64,000 bases of DNA from Polytrichum commune (taxonomy: Eukaryota > Streptophyta > Polytrichopsida > Polytrichales > Polytrichaceae): positions 4,898,001 to 4,962,000 of the forward strand of contig OX485804.1 in assembly GCA_950295325.1 (NCBI GenBank). The letters are read 5' to 3'. Each line of letters begins with the position of its first letter. The first letter of the stretch is position 1. The position numbers and the translations under genes are program-made. The notes under the pieces are model-generated. The model saw nothing but the letters and a program-made list of their open reading frames with translations, was not told the DNA's origin and did not search any database. Below, piece by piece: positions 35,527 to 47,282 of the stretch.

Positions 35527-38500
35527 CCTGATATTCATTTGTGAACGTTTTCTTACTATGAATGATTATATGAGGCAGTCGGCATTAAGGTGGTAAGATA
35601 TATTTCATTCGCAGTTTCTCTTTACTTCGGGCCAATGTCTTGTGGTTGCAAGTATAGAGGAATTATGATATTATGTTATAGTTACCACACAAAGTGAGTC
35701 TGCAGACTGCTTGATTATACTCGCATAGTTCTGCCAGGGGAGAATCTTGGAGCAAGAGTATCTTAGCACTCTGTAATTGACTCAGTTATTCAATTGTTGG
35801 TAACTATGCATGCCTGTATTAATGAGAATCAAGGCTCGACTTGAGATTGCGTAACTTAGCCAGATGATAGAAGGAATGTCCAATTAATGGTCTAAATCGA
35901 TAGCCTGTGTCAAAGAGAAGTTGATTAATTCAACTGGCACAAAGCTGGAATATGAGATTCCCTAGTTATGGATCGTCCTCGAGTGAGGGAAATTCTGTAA
36001 CCCGGCCTTCGTCCTGGCTGGTAGTAAGTACAATTTGAAGCAAGAATATGGTCTAGTCGGATTAATTCCCTACTATTTCTGTGATACCTTTAAACTCGAG
36101 ACTATAGTCGTTGAGTAGTATCAGAATATAATTGAATATAACGTTCACGCAACCTTACGCCGCAAAACTGGTTTGTTCTCAAACATAACTGGATGGACTT
36201 AGTGGATAAGCATTGTGCTGACAATCAAGAATTTAATTTCCGAGTTCTGATTTACGTAATGACTATGGTCCCCGTAAACTAATCCCTGATGTACGTTGCT
36301 TCATCAGTAGTCTTCAGTATTTTACGAGAATATAAGAGGAGTGACGTTTTGATTTATAAACTGTGATTAATGGAAGAGTAAACTTATGATTATGTTTGAG
36401 ATGACAATATACAATTATTGTAATGTTTCATCCTTTTGCTTGAATGTATGATTTAGTTAAGAGACTATGGACGTCTTACAGCTGCACAACTGTCATTCTA
36501 CCTTACCTCTACGTTTAATCACACATTCAAGTTGTTTGTCTTTAATGTGATTACATTGGTTAAGTCCACTTTGGTAAGGAATTTTGTGTCGTTGTAATAT
36601 GTGAAAGGATATAGGAATTGTAGCACCGGATTTCCGGGCACAATCAAAGTTGTCAAGTAACGAGTCTATTATCTTCTTTGTGTAAATGGAGAAACTGTTT
36701 CCTTAAAGTTATAAGGGATGTTGAAAGGGCAACATATTGAAACTATTGACTTTGAAAGGTGAACTCGATGTGGAGGAACCGAATGGACGTGTTGTTTACG
36801 TGGTAAGTAAATTTGGTTTACTCATTGATTTCATAAGGAAATGAATACTAATGTAGAGTTTTACTATTTCTTTGGGAATTGAATTATTCCTTGACATAAT
36901 AATCATCATTGACATATCTTGAGGATTAAAATGTATAAGATTTAAGGATGTGCATTTGGAACATTAATGGAAATTTATGAGCTTAAGAGTGTTGTGAGCC
37001 TGTATTAACCGCATATGTGGTTTGGACTTATTGTCTTGAGGAACGAGATGTTGATTACTTTGGCCGATATCAGGTAAAAGACCATTGTCAAACTGCATTA
37101 CTAAAAAGTGAATTTAATCAAAAGCGACTGTCTATCCTGAAAGGATTACAGCACTGACCTTTTCAAGTTACATTAAATAGGATTAATGAATGAAAGATTA
37201 TGGACTACGCCGAAGTGCCCTTGGCTTCGGTAGAGAGACAAAAATGGGTTACGATTGAAAGATTATTGACTATGGTTGTGCCTATGCTTGTGCACCGCAC
37301 TTGGTCCAATTAAAATGAACTCACTGCCAAACAATTGCCTGGGAAATTAGAGTGAGACGAGAGACTGTCACATTTGCGTGTACTGACATGGAGTGGTTTT
37401 TAGAATTTTTATCCCTTACCCGTAAACCAATTGTCAGTCATAATCCAATGTGAAATGATATACCCTTGTGTTTTCCCTAACAAATCTTATCTAAGACACC
37501 TAGATGTTGTACAAATCACCTTTTAAGTCTTCCATGATTGTTTCCCTGGGTTTTGTTTGTAACCAAAAAGCTAACTACAAGCATGTTCCCCCTCCTAATG
37601 ATTTTTCCACATGCTAAGTATTTTCCACATGCAACTAAGCAATGATAATGTGATTGCAAATTGCATTTTCTTTCATTTGATGCCGTAGTTTGCATGTTGA
37701 GGTTGACTATACCAAATTTGTTGTATTTTTGTCTTCCATGTTTTTGTAGTACAAAAAGTTTGGCTATTGCCTCTTGACACTAGTTGTAGGATGTGGATTA
37801 TATGAAATCGTTTCCTAAAAGACTTTCTAGTCCTAACAATAGTAGGAACCAAAGACTATAAGAAATCACCAAGAGCTTGCAAATTAATTGCACATGAGTC
37901 CGGCATTATAAGAGTAGTCTCTCTAGTGCCACAAGTAGAACAATTTGCAATCTAAACTTGAATATAGCTATGAGAGCTAGTAGGAGGTAGCGCAAGCCAT
38001 AGGCTAAGCGAGTGAGAGACATGAAGCATAGGAATATAGCTACACAATATTGTGATAAGGACTGTGGGCTATAGGCAAGAGTTGCATTCATAGGGTAGAA
38101 TAATCAGTGAACCATGATATAGCATGGTTTTACTTTTGACACATGATTGAGTAGATCCCCATGATCGAGCAACATTGGTCTTGGCAATTTTGATGTGATT
38201 GATATGTAAGTTGAGGTTAATACATGGAGAAATTACTACTATTGTGAAGGTGAAGTGGGTCCGATGTTTTGAATGAAGTTGTTATGAGTGTTGTATGTTT
38301 TTGGAGCATTATTCATTGAAGTTTATTGTGTAGCATGGCCAAAAAACAACTAGCGGTAAACATGAAGTGCTTGATGTGATAGGACAAGACTACCTTACTC
38401 ATGATCATACAAATACTAAAGTGTTTTGGCCCAAAATTAGCTATAGCCACTACTTGATAAATCGTACTGGGTTGTAGGAATTACAGTCAAGGTAGATTGT

Positions 38501-40152
38501 GGGTGAACTGTGTGTCTCCAAAAGCATAGATTGAGAAACTTATAATTTAAGATGGAAGGCTTAATTATTTTGATAGTGATTATAATATACAAAACTCGGT
38601 AGAGATTGATTATATTCTTACAACATGATAAATGATTATGCAAGGGTAGTCACAACCAACAAGTCAAGTGTATAGCTAAGAGAAGGACAAGGTAGTTAGA
38701 GAGATTAACGTGAGGAGTACGAAGTCTTAAGTATTGTGTATTTTAGCAAAAAAGAAATAATTGATTGCATAAAGTATGCTATATACTTCGGAGTGGTGTT
38801 TACAAGCTTGACCCACTAGATTATACCTTTAGATTGAAGTGGTAGCTATAGACTTTGTGAGACTAAATTGTTAGTTTGCAAAGTAAAATGTCGCTATATA
38901 TCTCTTTGATATATTGCAAGTCACAATAAAACAAGATTTATTCAAATAATGGATGTTCTCAACTTCAAAAAGACTATTTGCACCCAGAAAGGCAGCTACA
39001 AGAGAATTGGCCGAGCCAAAAAATTGTCAAGACGGAATAAGAACAAACCAGCTAACTGTAATGATCAACTAACTAGACAGACTCACACATGATACTAAAA
39101 TGACAAAGGAACCATCCTTGAGGGGTCAAACGAAGGGGAAAAAAGAATTAAAAAGAATTAAAAGAATTAAAGTGTAATCATGTCTCATTGTCATGAATAA
39201 ACCTTTATTATGATAATAGTTTGACATAAGACATTATCTTAGTTTTCTAAGAGACTTAGTACCTTGGGTGTTTTGGTTGTTTTAAGTGATAACAAAATCC
39301 TAACCATAGTGTCAATATACGAGATATATAATTGTGTCGGCTTTCATACAATTTGTTTCATAGGGTATGCCCTTGCAATTAATTCTGTCATTTGATTTTT
39401 GGACCTTCATTTGAGATTTTCAAAAGCACAATAGAGTTATCCGCTAACTAAGCATAACTCCACGTGAGTTGGTTGATTTAGCCTAATTCCCCTCCGCTAA
39501 AGAAAACTCACGTTGGTAGAGCATATTGAAAACGAAACATGGCTTGAAACATGTTTTAGACCCACCGAGGAGCTCAAAACTACACCAAATATGATATCAG
39601 TGTGACATGGTATTTTATGTCACTATGGTAACTTTTCGGATGACACTTCTTATGGATAAGTGAAGAAATATTGTCATGGATGATGGTAGTGTTCATCATT
39701 GGCCAGAGCCTTGCCTTTTTCATGTCGACTATTTTTCTTTTGGTTCCGCCTCCAACCTAAGAATTCTTTGTATGCTTGAGAGTTTGATGCATGTGATGTG
39801 GTGCAGTGCCGTGGTGAGGCAGTGAGGCGAGGGTAGACAAATTGTTGGGTACTAGAGGTTTAGTTTGTTGTTATGTAATTTTTGAGAGTTTGTGGAGACA
39901 ACAAGTGGAAAATACAAATGCTAGAGAGAAAACACTTTGATGTGGAGGTATGGGGGATGGTGGCATAGTTGCATTGCAAAATGAAAGCAAATGATGATTT
40001 TGGCGCTCTCAACATCAAAGTGGTTGGCAAGGATACAAACGCATCTTTTGCCTCTTTGCAATCTTCCCCATCGACCGCTTCCCTAAGGCTACAATCAATC
40101 TCCATCTTGCATTGAAGGTAAGAGAAGTTTGATGCTCATTACATTAATTTGA
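34926..40152. other. AT-rich intergenic DNA, no gene recognised
   Basis: No frame longer than about 80 codons shows a motif. A perfect (TA)18 microsatellite lies at 35489-35524. The rest is AT-rich without visible terminal repeats, up to the ATGT duplication that flanks element X. An old transposon too decayed to recognise could be present. Confidence 0.5.
35489..35524. repeat. (TA)18 microsatellite
   Basis: Uninterrupted TA dinucleotides over 36 bp, read directly from the sequence. Confidence 0.98.
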
Positions 40153-40156
40153 ATGT
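40153..40156. repeat. Putative 4-bp target duplication, left side of X
   Basis: ATGT directly precedes the left terminus of X, and ATGT directly follows the right terminus at 57359-57362. A 4-bp match has a 1 in 256 chance on its own; it gains weight from the inverted termini. Confidence 0.6.
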
Positions 40157-40209
40157 AACACTATATTCGTTATTTGGAGACTTTTTGTTAATTTTGAGAC
40201 TATTTAAGG
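40157..40209 (+). repeat. Left terminal inverted repeat of X
   Basis: It starts AACACTATATTCGTTA and continues with TTGGAGACTTT, then a second GAGACTATTTAAGG segment. The first 28 bp match the inverted right end. The first 53 bp also match the left end of Y at 57414 with roughly six substitutions, showing that the same terminus was used twice. Confidence 0.75.
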
Positions 40210-40466
40210 ACGTGGCTTTCACATTTATAGGAATGAAAACACTAAAAATATGCTATGTTCCCAATTTTGGAAACAAATAAGAGACTCAAATGCATGGAAC
40301 TACACATTAACAATAAGAAAATGGGATATATGAAAACATTTGCATATGGAAAATCAATATCATATTTATTGAATAGGGGTTGAAGTACAAAATGCAAGTG
40401 GAATATCCAATATTAGGCGAAAGTCCTAGAAACATAATTCCACAACTACATGTATGTTAATATAGC

Positions 40467-41363
40467 CTATACGTTCGGATCATGATTACGACTCACTACT
40501 TTTGCTTTTGCAATACTATTATTAGCATTTACGGCCGTTTCACGTTCCTTTGCTTTCATGGCCTCCATGGCTCTAAAGATCTCGGGTCCGCGGCTGTAAC
40601 CTTGTTTATTTGTTGACCCCGAATATGTGCCATTTGCCCATATTTGCTGACCCCCTTCCGAATAAGTGGAATACGAATGCGTTTGGGAAACCGAACGTCT
40701 TGCACTCTTCCGTAGGGCCAAACAACGATCAGACTCGCAAGAAGCTGTCTTCAGTGTTCGCCTATCCAATGACGAAGTCGATGATGCCCGGCCCACATTC
40801 GTGTACATTGGGGTCTGAACAATGACCATAAATATATATAATGAAGTGGGTTAGTATAAGTGGTTACAAGTTACGGATGGAAGTCCGAAAAACCCAAGAA
40901 GTTGAAATGCACTAATACACGGAAATCATCAAGGAAAAACTTGAGAATGCCAATAGTTGGGCACCTTCGCCTTTGGGGCGCTGGTTAGAGCTTTTGGGAC
41001 ATCGACGGGTGTAGATACAAGCCCGAGAGGGACGTTCGCAAACGCCGGGACATCAATTTGGGGTTCATCCATGCAAAGGCGTCTGGTCGACCGTGGATTA
41101 CGGACGTGCTTCTCACTGCGGAGGGGAGATGGAGATGGACTTGGAGAGTAATTGAGTTTTGCAACCTTTGCAGGAGGGCTATCCACGACTCCGTCTTCAA
41201 ACCCGGAGTCTTTGGAGTAATCAACAGCAGAGGCAGCATCGACGGCCGAATATTGGAATAGTGAAGGCATTGCAACGTCGCTCATACCAAGGGAAAGGGA
41301 GCCGGTGTCTGCCTGAGATGCAGACATGCCATTGACGACACTTTTGGGTGCTTGGTGAGGCAA
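40467..41363 (-). CDS. Ser/Pro-rich protein of element X, two exons, function unknown
   Basis: Exon 40965-41363 (133 codons) is joined to exon 40467-40814 (115 codons plus stop). The donor AAG|GTGCCC and the acceptor TTCAG|ACCCC give phase 0. Both exons have a paralogue in element Y (57813-58790). The conserved core is MPSLFQYSAVDAASAVDYS, then a Ser/Pro/basic stretch. In the last exon SSTSSLDRRTLKTAS, RKSARRSVSQTHSYST and YSRGPEIFRAMEA are conserved. No enzyme motif is seen; it may be a disordered regulatory protein. The first exon begins after an acceptor-like TGTCTTAG and lacks its own upstream ATG. The Met of MPSL, present in both copies, is a possible start, or an upstream exon is missing from my model. 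Confidence 0.62.
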
Positions 41364-41455
41364 CTAAGACACAAAAATACATTACAAAGATAAGGGGAGA
41401 AATGTTAGATATTTACATGGAGAGTCCAAGTACAAACCCAAAATCATCAAAGTTT

Positions 41456-44400
41456 TCATATTAATTTATTGAGTCTAGCGTAGCCGTACAATCTCCTAAA
41501 TTCCTCATCTTGTGGGCCTAGAGGCCTATTGCCAATTGGGTTGGAGAGCACAAAATCCGGGACACTTCCGGGGTGATAGGCAAGCCTCCTAATGTAGGGT
41601 CCTAGTTCACTCTCTAGAAAGTTGTCATTTCTATCGCTTTCCCAAGGATCCGGGAATATGCAATTGCCCGGGGGATTGAGAATACTCTTTGCCGGGCTGT
41701 CGTCAATGAGGAGTGTGTTATCCGGGGTGGGCCAACAACCGTGGGGAACCCCCTCCAACATAGGGACGCCCACCCAGAGGTTCTTCCTCAGGACCTTTAA
41801 GAATTGAGGCCCACGACCCCCTCCGACCTTGGGTACAATATTGCCACTACGGTCATAGAGGTCATCGCAGTGTTCTTGACCGAGAAGCAAGCATGGCATT
41901 GCGAGTTCTCGGAAAAGGAAACCGACGATGGCCTTCGTGTTGTCCATGAGCATAGAGCTCCAGATGATGACATGGGCGAAGCCAAGGACCTCACGAAGGA
42001 AGCTCCTCAAACCGGGGCGGGCACGTACAACCTTCTTATTTATGAGAGTATCGAAATGTCCGCCGTAATCCATGTCTTGTGGACTACGGAAGGGCCCCTT
42101 GGACGCACTATTCGAGATATGTTTGGATTGACAAAGCACCCCATTGAGGTCAAATATTATGAACGGTTTCATCATGGGCGCGCTTGGTTTTCCCGCGGGG
42201 TTGCGACATATCTCCGACGGACCCTGTGATGGAACATTCTATCTAGGTAAATGGTACTACTCAAGAAAACCAATTGACAAGCATGGATAAACTCAACACA
42301 AATTATAAGGCCAAAAATAATCCGAACCATCCAGTTGAAAAATTGGTATTAATGTAATTGGTGATATACATTTGGTGAATAATATACATTGTCGCAAAAA
42401 ATATCTGTTGAAGTTAATGGAATCTATGCTAACAAAATTGTATCCACCCGCCGGGCGAAGTCGAGGATTGAACTCGATAATATACACACGCCACGAAGGA
42501 GGCAGACAAGGAAGTTTTGGACGCGCGTCCGTAACGTGGGAGGCATGCTCAAAGGTTGATTACCTCTTCAAGGGCGAGGTCCGCGCCAGCAGTGCCTCCC
42601 TCACCTGGCCCCGTCATGGGCACAAGATCCGGACGCGCGTCCGCAAAATTGTCCAGATCTTCGACCACCAACAAGGTGTCTCCAGCCGCTTGCGACCCTT
42701 GAGTATCCACGTAAGGCTGATCCTCGTCTGTGGAGTCTTGGCTGCCCCGCATATGTACATCTTCATCGCCGATGGGGGCATTGCCTTCATTGACATCTGT
42801 CTCGGCGGCACCCGCCATGTCACGTGCCGGTATCTCCTCCACTCCTGTAGGATGAGAGGAGGGCTCCTCTGGAGTGGCGACAACAAGGGGAGAGGGCGGG
42901 ACAATCAACGCGGGGGCTGGATAAGCATGCTCGGGTATATACACCGCATGGCTACTAGACGGAGGCCGCATGAGAGTGGGGGGCATAGACATGACGGCAT
43001 CGGGAGCTGTATAGACTACAGGGGGTCTTGCCTGCAAGCTCTGCATCAGGCTCATAAATTGTTGACTTTGGGCCAAGAACTGTTGATTTTGGGCCATGAG
43101 ATCGGCGTGCCTTCGAGCAGACTCCAACCTAGCTTGCTCCATCTCAGCTTGGATGGCGGCCATCTTTTTGGCGTGCTCCTCGTTAGCTTCTCGAAGCCGT
43201 TGGTCAAGCTCTTCCTTCATTCGCCTCTCCATCTTCTCGTCCAATTCGGACACTGACATCGGCTCTTTCTTCACCTTGCCAGGTTCCGTAGGCAAGGCAG
43301 AGATGGCATTGTGAATCCTAATCTCATCCTCGTCTTCATCGGAGAGCTCCAAGACCGCGCCTTCAGGGTATTCGTTGTATGGCGTCTTGTTCCTCTTTCG
43401 TCGACTCTCACGATATAGAGAGATATCAGGCCTCAATATCAACTCCAGCACATCCCTCCCCTCCATAGGGGGTAGATCTGAATGTTGAGATCCCCCTCCA
43501 GATGAAGCGGTGCATCCGCCTTCTGCCGCAAGGTCCACATCCTTCTCGGCCATAACTCCTGGAGCACGAGATGGACCCGCAGTTGAGGGAAATCCAACTC
43601 GAGAGGTGGGAGTCCCAAAAGGTGAGAGAACAGGGGTATGAGGGACCCTTATCGGAGTGAAGTTCACGCGTGCCTCCTGCGCATCCGTGTCGTCTGTTCC
43701 CAGCAGGAAAGCACTTGGATTAATTGGGTCGCGAACAAGGCCGTGTAAAGGCTCCTGTGTGGAGGGTTGCGCTCTTGGGGAACTGGGATCTTGGTCCTCT
43801 TCAGGGTCTGTCTCCATTCCGGGCATTGCCTCTTCTCTAGAAGAAAGAGGCACAACAGGATGGGGTGTAAGGACGTCCATGATGTCCTGGATATCCATTT
43901 TGGAGGCCATTACCCTGTGAGTATGGGCGTCATCGTAGTCGGAATCCTGCACAAAAGAATTCACCTGCAAGCCAAGCATCTGGACCATAACAAGAAAATT
44001 AGATAAGAACAATAGTGGTGATTGCATATAAATGAGGCTAGATGTCAACACGTTATACGGACGCGCGTCCGTAAAACCACCACTCAAAAGTTGGACAATT
44101 TTACGGACGCACGGTCGTAAAATTCACATGCACCTGATACTGGGTTTTTACGGACGCGCGTCCGTAAAATAACTATGCAAAAGATAGGTGGGTTGAAAGA
44201 CAAACAAATACTCACCAGTGCTGCATACATAAACTTCGTGCCTCCGAAGACGTTGTAAACTGTCTCACTCATGACAGTTAAAGCCTTCAAGACCCCTATA
44301 TAAAAGTCCATCCGGAGCTCGAACGCCGGATAGATTGCATGCATTGTCTCCTCAACAAGCTCCTTGGGATGTGGTGGCGGCAACGAATAGACTTTCCTGA

Positions 44401-46321
44401 ACACCTCGTGTGGTTTAATGGGCAATCGCCCAGTTGGGGAAGACTTGCGTGTTAAGAAATAAAGCTGCACAGCTCCCACTTGCTTCACCCCCCTTGCCTC
44501 TTGAATGAAAGTGATCCCTTCTGTCTTCGCTGGGATGTAGGTGCTGTGGTACATATCGTATTCGAGGTCCATCGTTGATGTGTACAGATGGACAATGGAT
44601 GTGGACCTCTCTTGCTCTACAATCCATAACCACACATGAGGCTCGAAGAGGGCAGGCGAGCGATAGCTCTTGAAGGCTTTTAAGAAGGGCTCGTAGAAGG
44701 GTGCTCCCGCAACGTCTTGCTTCCATGCTCCGGGAATTGCACGAAAATCAAAAATGGCGAAAGGGCAACCCCTGGGGTCATCTCTCACAGAGGCTCTTGA
44801 AGCATGGGTGTCCCATGCGCCGAACTTCATGCCCTTTGCGACCGTGCAGAATCTTGCAAACCCTCCAAATTTCGCGTTCTTTTTCCTATCGAGAAAGTGA
44901 ACATACAACCCTGCCTCCCTCTCGTCGATGGATCCCTTCTTTTCGTTCCTTCTGGATCGTTGGGCAAGGAAGGATGATGCCCCTCTTATCAAAGCTCGCA
45001 TTGAGACGCCATTGATGTGGTATTCACCCTTCAGCTTCCTCCAATTCTCCCACACGATCTCACCATCACTATTAATGAGGTTGTGGGTGGGTAGCAATTT
45101 GCTAATCTCCCTTACAGCCATGGTCTTCTTCTTTCTGTAATCGCACCATTCCTTAATGTGGTACGTGGATGGCTTCATGTGCTTCGGCCGCTTCAGAAAG
45201 ATTTTGGGATAGGGCAAAGTTCTTCTAGGAGTTTCTAGAAGAATGTGTTCTGCTGCCCTGTACAGCTCCGAGTCCATCAATCCTTGGAGGGGACGAAAGA
45301 ACTCTCGCAGGATTGGTGGTACCTTAACTTTTGAGTCGCTCTTGTAGGTGTTCTCCGTATCTGGATTGACAAGGTCGCCGTTGTTGTGGGCATCGAAAAG
45401 TCGCAACCATATTGACCACGTCTCTTCTGTTGCAGTGATGAGCTTGAGTTCGCCTTTTAATTCATGCACTGTTTTCATGCCGCTTGTCTTCATGTCTATA
45501 CTCGAGAACTTTGTCAATATGACATTGCTGAATGTCTGCAAGAGGCGCGAATTGCAAGAAATCAGAACATTGAATTCAGTACAAATTAAATTCAAATATT
45601 TGAATCAGTGGGAGGAGAAGGGCCACATTTACGGACGCACGTCCGTAAATCTATTTGAGTAACATACCTGCCATTTTGGGTTCTTCACGACAGCATTATC
45701 TCTTTCTTTTGGGGGACATTCGTGCTCCACCCACAAGGTCCTCCCAGCCACGATGTTGGCTGCCCATGAAGCCTCGAACTGCCTCACTTTATTCCCCTGG
45801 TTCATGAAGGCAGATATTGCTATGAGTTGGTTCGAGTCCTTGGAATGCACGACGAATGCCTTCCAATATCGGATTGTCTCCTTTAATGGGCTTTTCCACT
45901 CGTCGTCTTCAAGGAGAGCTTTTGCAGCCATTACACTATGTTGGCCGTCGACAATGTAGAACTCTCCATTCTTGAGAATCGGCCAATTTTTTTCGTTGAC
46001 TTCAACGATAGGATCCTTTGGTGTCACACAAATGGTTTGCCTGTCAAACTTGGGGTTGTTCATGATGTTGTTCATTTGCCACCATACACCGCTTTCTTCT
46101 TTTGCTCTGGTATTCATACTTTCGGTGCCCTTGTGGCATTTGTAGACGTCTACTTCGAAAGTAAAATACCTGCCAAGGGGCCAGCATCCCTTCGTCTTCT
46201 CATCGAACTCTTGGAATATTTTTGTTGAGAGTTCGGCGTCAGGGCGTTGACCCTTTTTGAGGAGTGGAGCGACAGTCGGTGTAGAGCTGACATCCGGACC
46301 CTCTGTTAGTCCAGAGTCCAT
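41456..46321 (-). CDS. ParB/DGQHR-like + coiled coil + FCP1-like phosphatase fusion, cargo of X
   Basis: Four exons join in phase 0: 45668-46321, 44216-45535, 42564-43979 and 41456-42223 (218, 440, 472 and 255 codons). Junctions are CAG|GTATGT, CTG|GTGAGT and GAG|GTAATC donors with TTGCAG, GTCCAG and ATCACAG acceptors. Exon 1 has FYIVDGQHSVMAAKAL, like ParB/DGQHR domains. Exon 2 matches no family I know. Exon 3 has a basic SRRKRNK patch, an acidic SDEDEDE stretch and a coiled coil (about 43030-43280). Exon 4 is an NLI/FCP1-type HAD phosphatase: FIIFDLNGVL, VIIWSSM, LLIDDSPAKS and PPGNCIFPDPW. The second Asp of the DxD motif is Asn. The Y copy has the same 768-nt last exon and the same phase, which supports the splice. 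The acceptor used for exon 3 could also be 14 to 29 bp further in. Confidence 0.72.
42519..42530. repeat. GC palindrome in last intron of the X fusion gene
   Basis: Core GGACGCGCGTCC with a right arm GTAA; the left arm is degenerate. It lies in the 340-nt intron 42224-42563. Confidence 0.8.
42630..42643. repeat. GC palindrome inside coding exon
   Basis: CGGACGCGCGTCCG lies within exon 42564-43979. It is read through in frame as FADARPD near the end of that exon. Its flanking arms are lost but the core is perfect. Confidence 0.85.
44056..44169. repeat. Three GC palindromes in one 236-nt intron
   Basis: Perfect 18-bp copy at 44056-44073, imperfect copy at 44099-44122, and a perfect 24-bp copy at 44146-44169 (arms TTTTACGGACGC and its complement). 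All lie in intron 43980-44215 between GTGAGT and GTCCAG. Confidence 0.9.
45627..45650. repeat. GC palindrome in 132-nt intron
   Basis: 24 bp, arms ATTTACGGACGC and complement, with one central G-to-A change. It lies in intron 45536-45667. Confidence 0.9.
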
Positions 46322-46360
46322 CTGCGAGTGAGAGCGTTTACTCGCCTGTCTGCTCCCTCT

Positions 46361-46957
46361 TTATGCACCACTCTGCGAGGGCCTTGAGGATTCCGGCACT
46401 AGTTTAGGCACACGCTTGGGTCGTTCAGGAACGACTTGTTTTTTCTTATCTTTCCCCTTTCTGGCCTCTAGCAAGGCTCTATTTACTCTTGTTACATTGT
46501 TCAAGAGTCGTCCAAGCCGCTTACCCGTCCAAGGTGCATTGCATGCATAGTCTTGGAACTCCGTCTGGAGATTGAAGCAAGCCGCATCTGTACTAGCATT
46601 CTCACACTCATTTTTGTTGAAGGGGTGGTAGGATTCGTGCAAAATGAAAGTGACCCGATCTTCTTTCTTCTCAAGGTCTATTACTACATAATCCCCTTGT
46701 GCCACTGCACACTCTACTGTCCACGATTTAAGCTTTATCCACTTCTCAGCTTCATCTATGTCCGTCTTCATTTGATATGCAAATCTAAGCACAAATATTT
46801 CTTTCTCGTCCTTTTCTACCAATACTGTCCAATTATCCACAATTTCATCTTGTGGCTTGTAATGGTCGTTGGGACTTATGTCTTTGATGGCTTCTGGTAG
46901 CGGAGGAATGAGAGCTTCTGCGAACATCTCAATTGCATGTCTCTTTTTAGATGCCAT
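46361..46957 (-). CDS. N-terminal exon or separate small gene upstream of the fusion gene (198 aa)
   Basis: The frame starts at ATG 46957 (MASKKRHAIEMF), immediately after a good acceptor, ATTTGCAG, and ends at TAA 46361-46363. The same frame stays open from 46360 through the ATG at 46321 that starts the fusion gene, so this one stop is all that separates them. The product is charged and ends in a Lys/Pro-rich tail (KKKQVVPERPKRVPK). I recognise no domain. Either it is a short upstream gene, or it is the true N-terminus, cut by a nonsense mutation or by a small intron I cannot place (no good donor lies in the last 120 nt). Probable 5' untranslated exons lie at 48079-48137 (followed by GTAAGT) and upstream of 48523. 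Confidence 0.55.
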   Translation of the reverse strand: MASKKRHAIEMFAEALIPPLPEAIKDISPNDHYKPQDEIVDNWTVLVEKDEKEIFVLRFAYQMKTDIDEAEKWIKLKSWTVECAVAQGDYVVIDLEKKEDRVTFILHESYHPFNKNECENASTDAACFNLQTEFQDYACNAPWTGKRLGRLLNNVTRVNRALLEARKGKDKKKQVVPERPKRVPKLVPESSRPSQSGA

Positions 46958-47010
46958 CTGCAAATGATAAGATAGATAAGTTAGAATTCTTGGCAAAAGA
47001 TATAGATCAT

Positions 47011-47036
47011 ACTTTACGAACGCGCGTTCGTAAAGT
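47011..47036. repeat. GC palindrome, variant GAACGCGCGTTC, perfect 26 bp
   Basis: Arms ACTTTACGAACGC and the exact complement. Compared with the main form, G is A on the left and C is T on the right, so pairing is kept. It lies just before the acceptor of the first coding exon. Confidence 0.92.
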
Positions 47037-47137
47037 TTTCCAAATTGTCTCAATTACATTTTTGGATCCAAATGAAAAGATACATTTCTTCCAAATACGC
47101 ATAACGCGTATATTATATACTCAAATATCTCTATAAG

Positions 47138-47157
47138 TTACGGACGCGCGTCCGTAA
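47138..47157. repeat. GC palindrome, perfect 20 bp
   Basis: TTACGGACGCGCGTCCGTAA, identical to its own reverse complement. Confidence 0.95.
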
Positions 47158-47282
47158 ACTTCGCAAAGATAGTATGGTGGTAAATATCAATGTATTCAAG
47201 TTACGGTTAATATTTTTTTGAGAGTCTTGTTTCACACCTACATTTTTTTGAGAGTCTTGTTTCTCACCTACACAAAGATCCA

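Noticed and set aside
44084-45595. DNA methyltransferase domain in the X fusion gene
   Set aside because: A VFGGTKFMYAA segment faintly resembles a methyltransferase FxGxG motif, but no DPPY/NPPY motif is visible, so no function is claimed.
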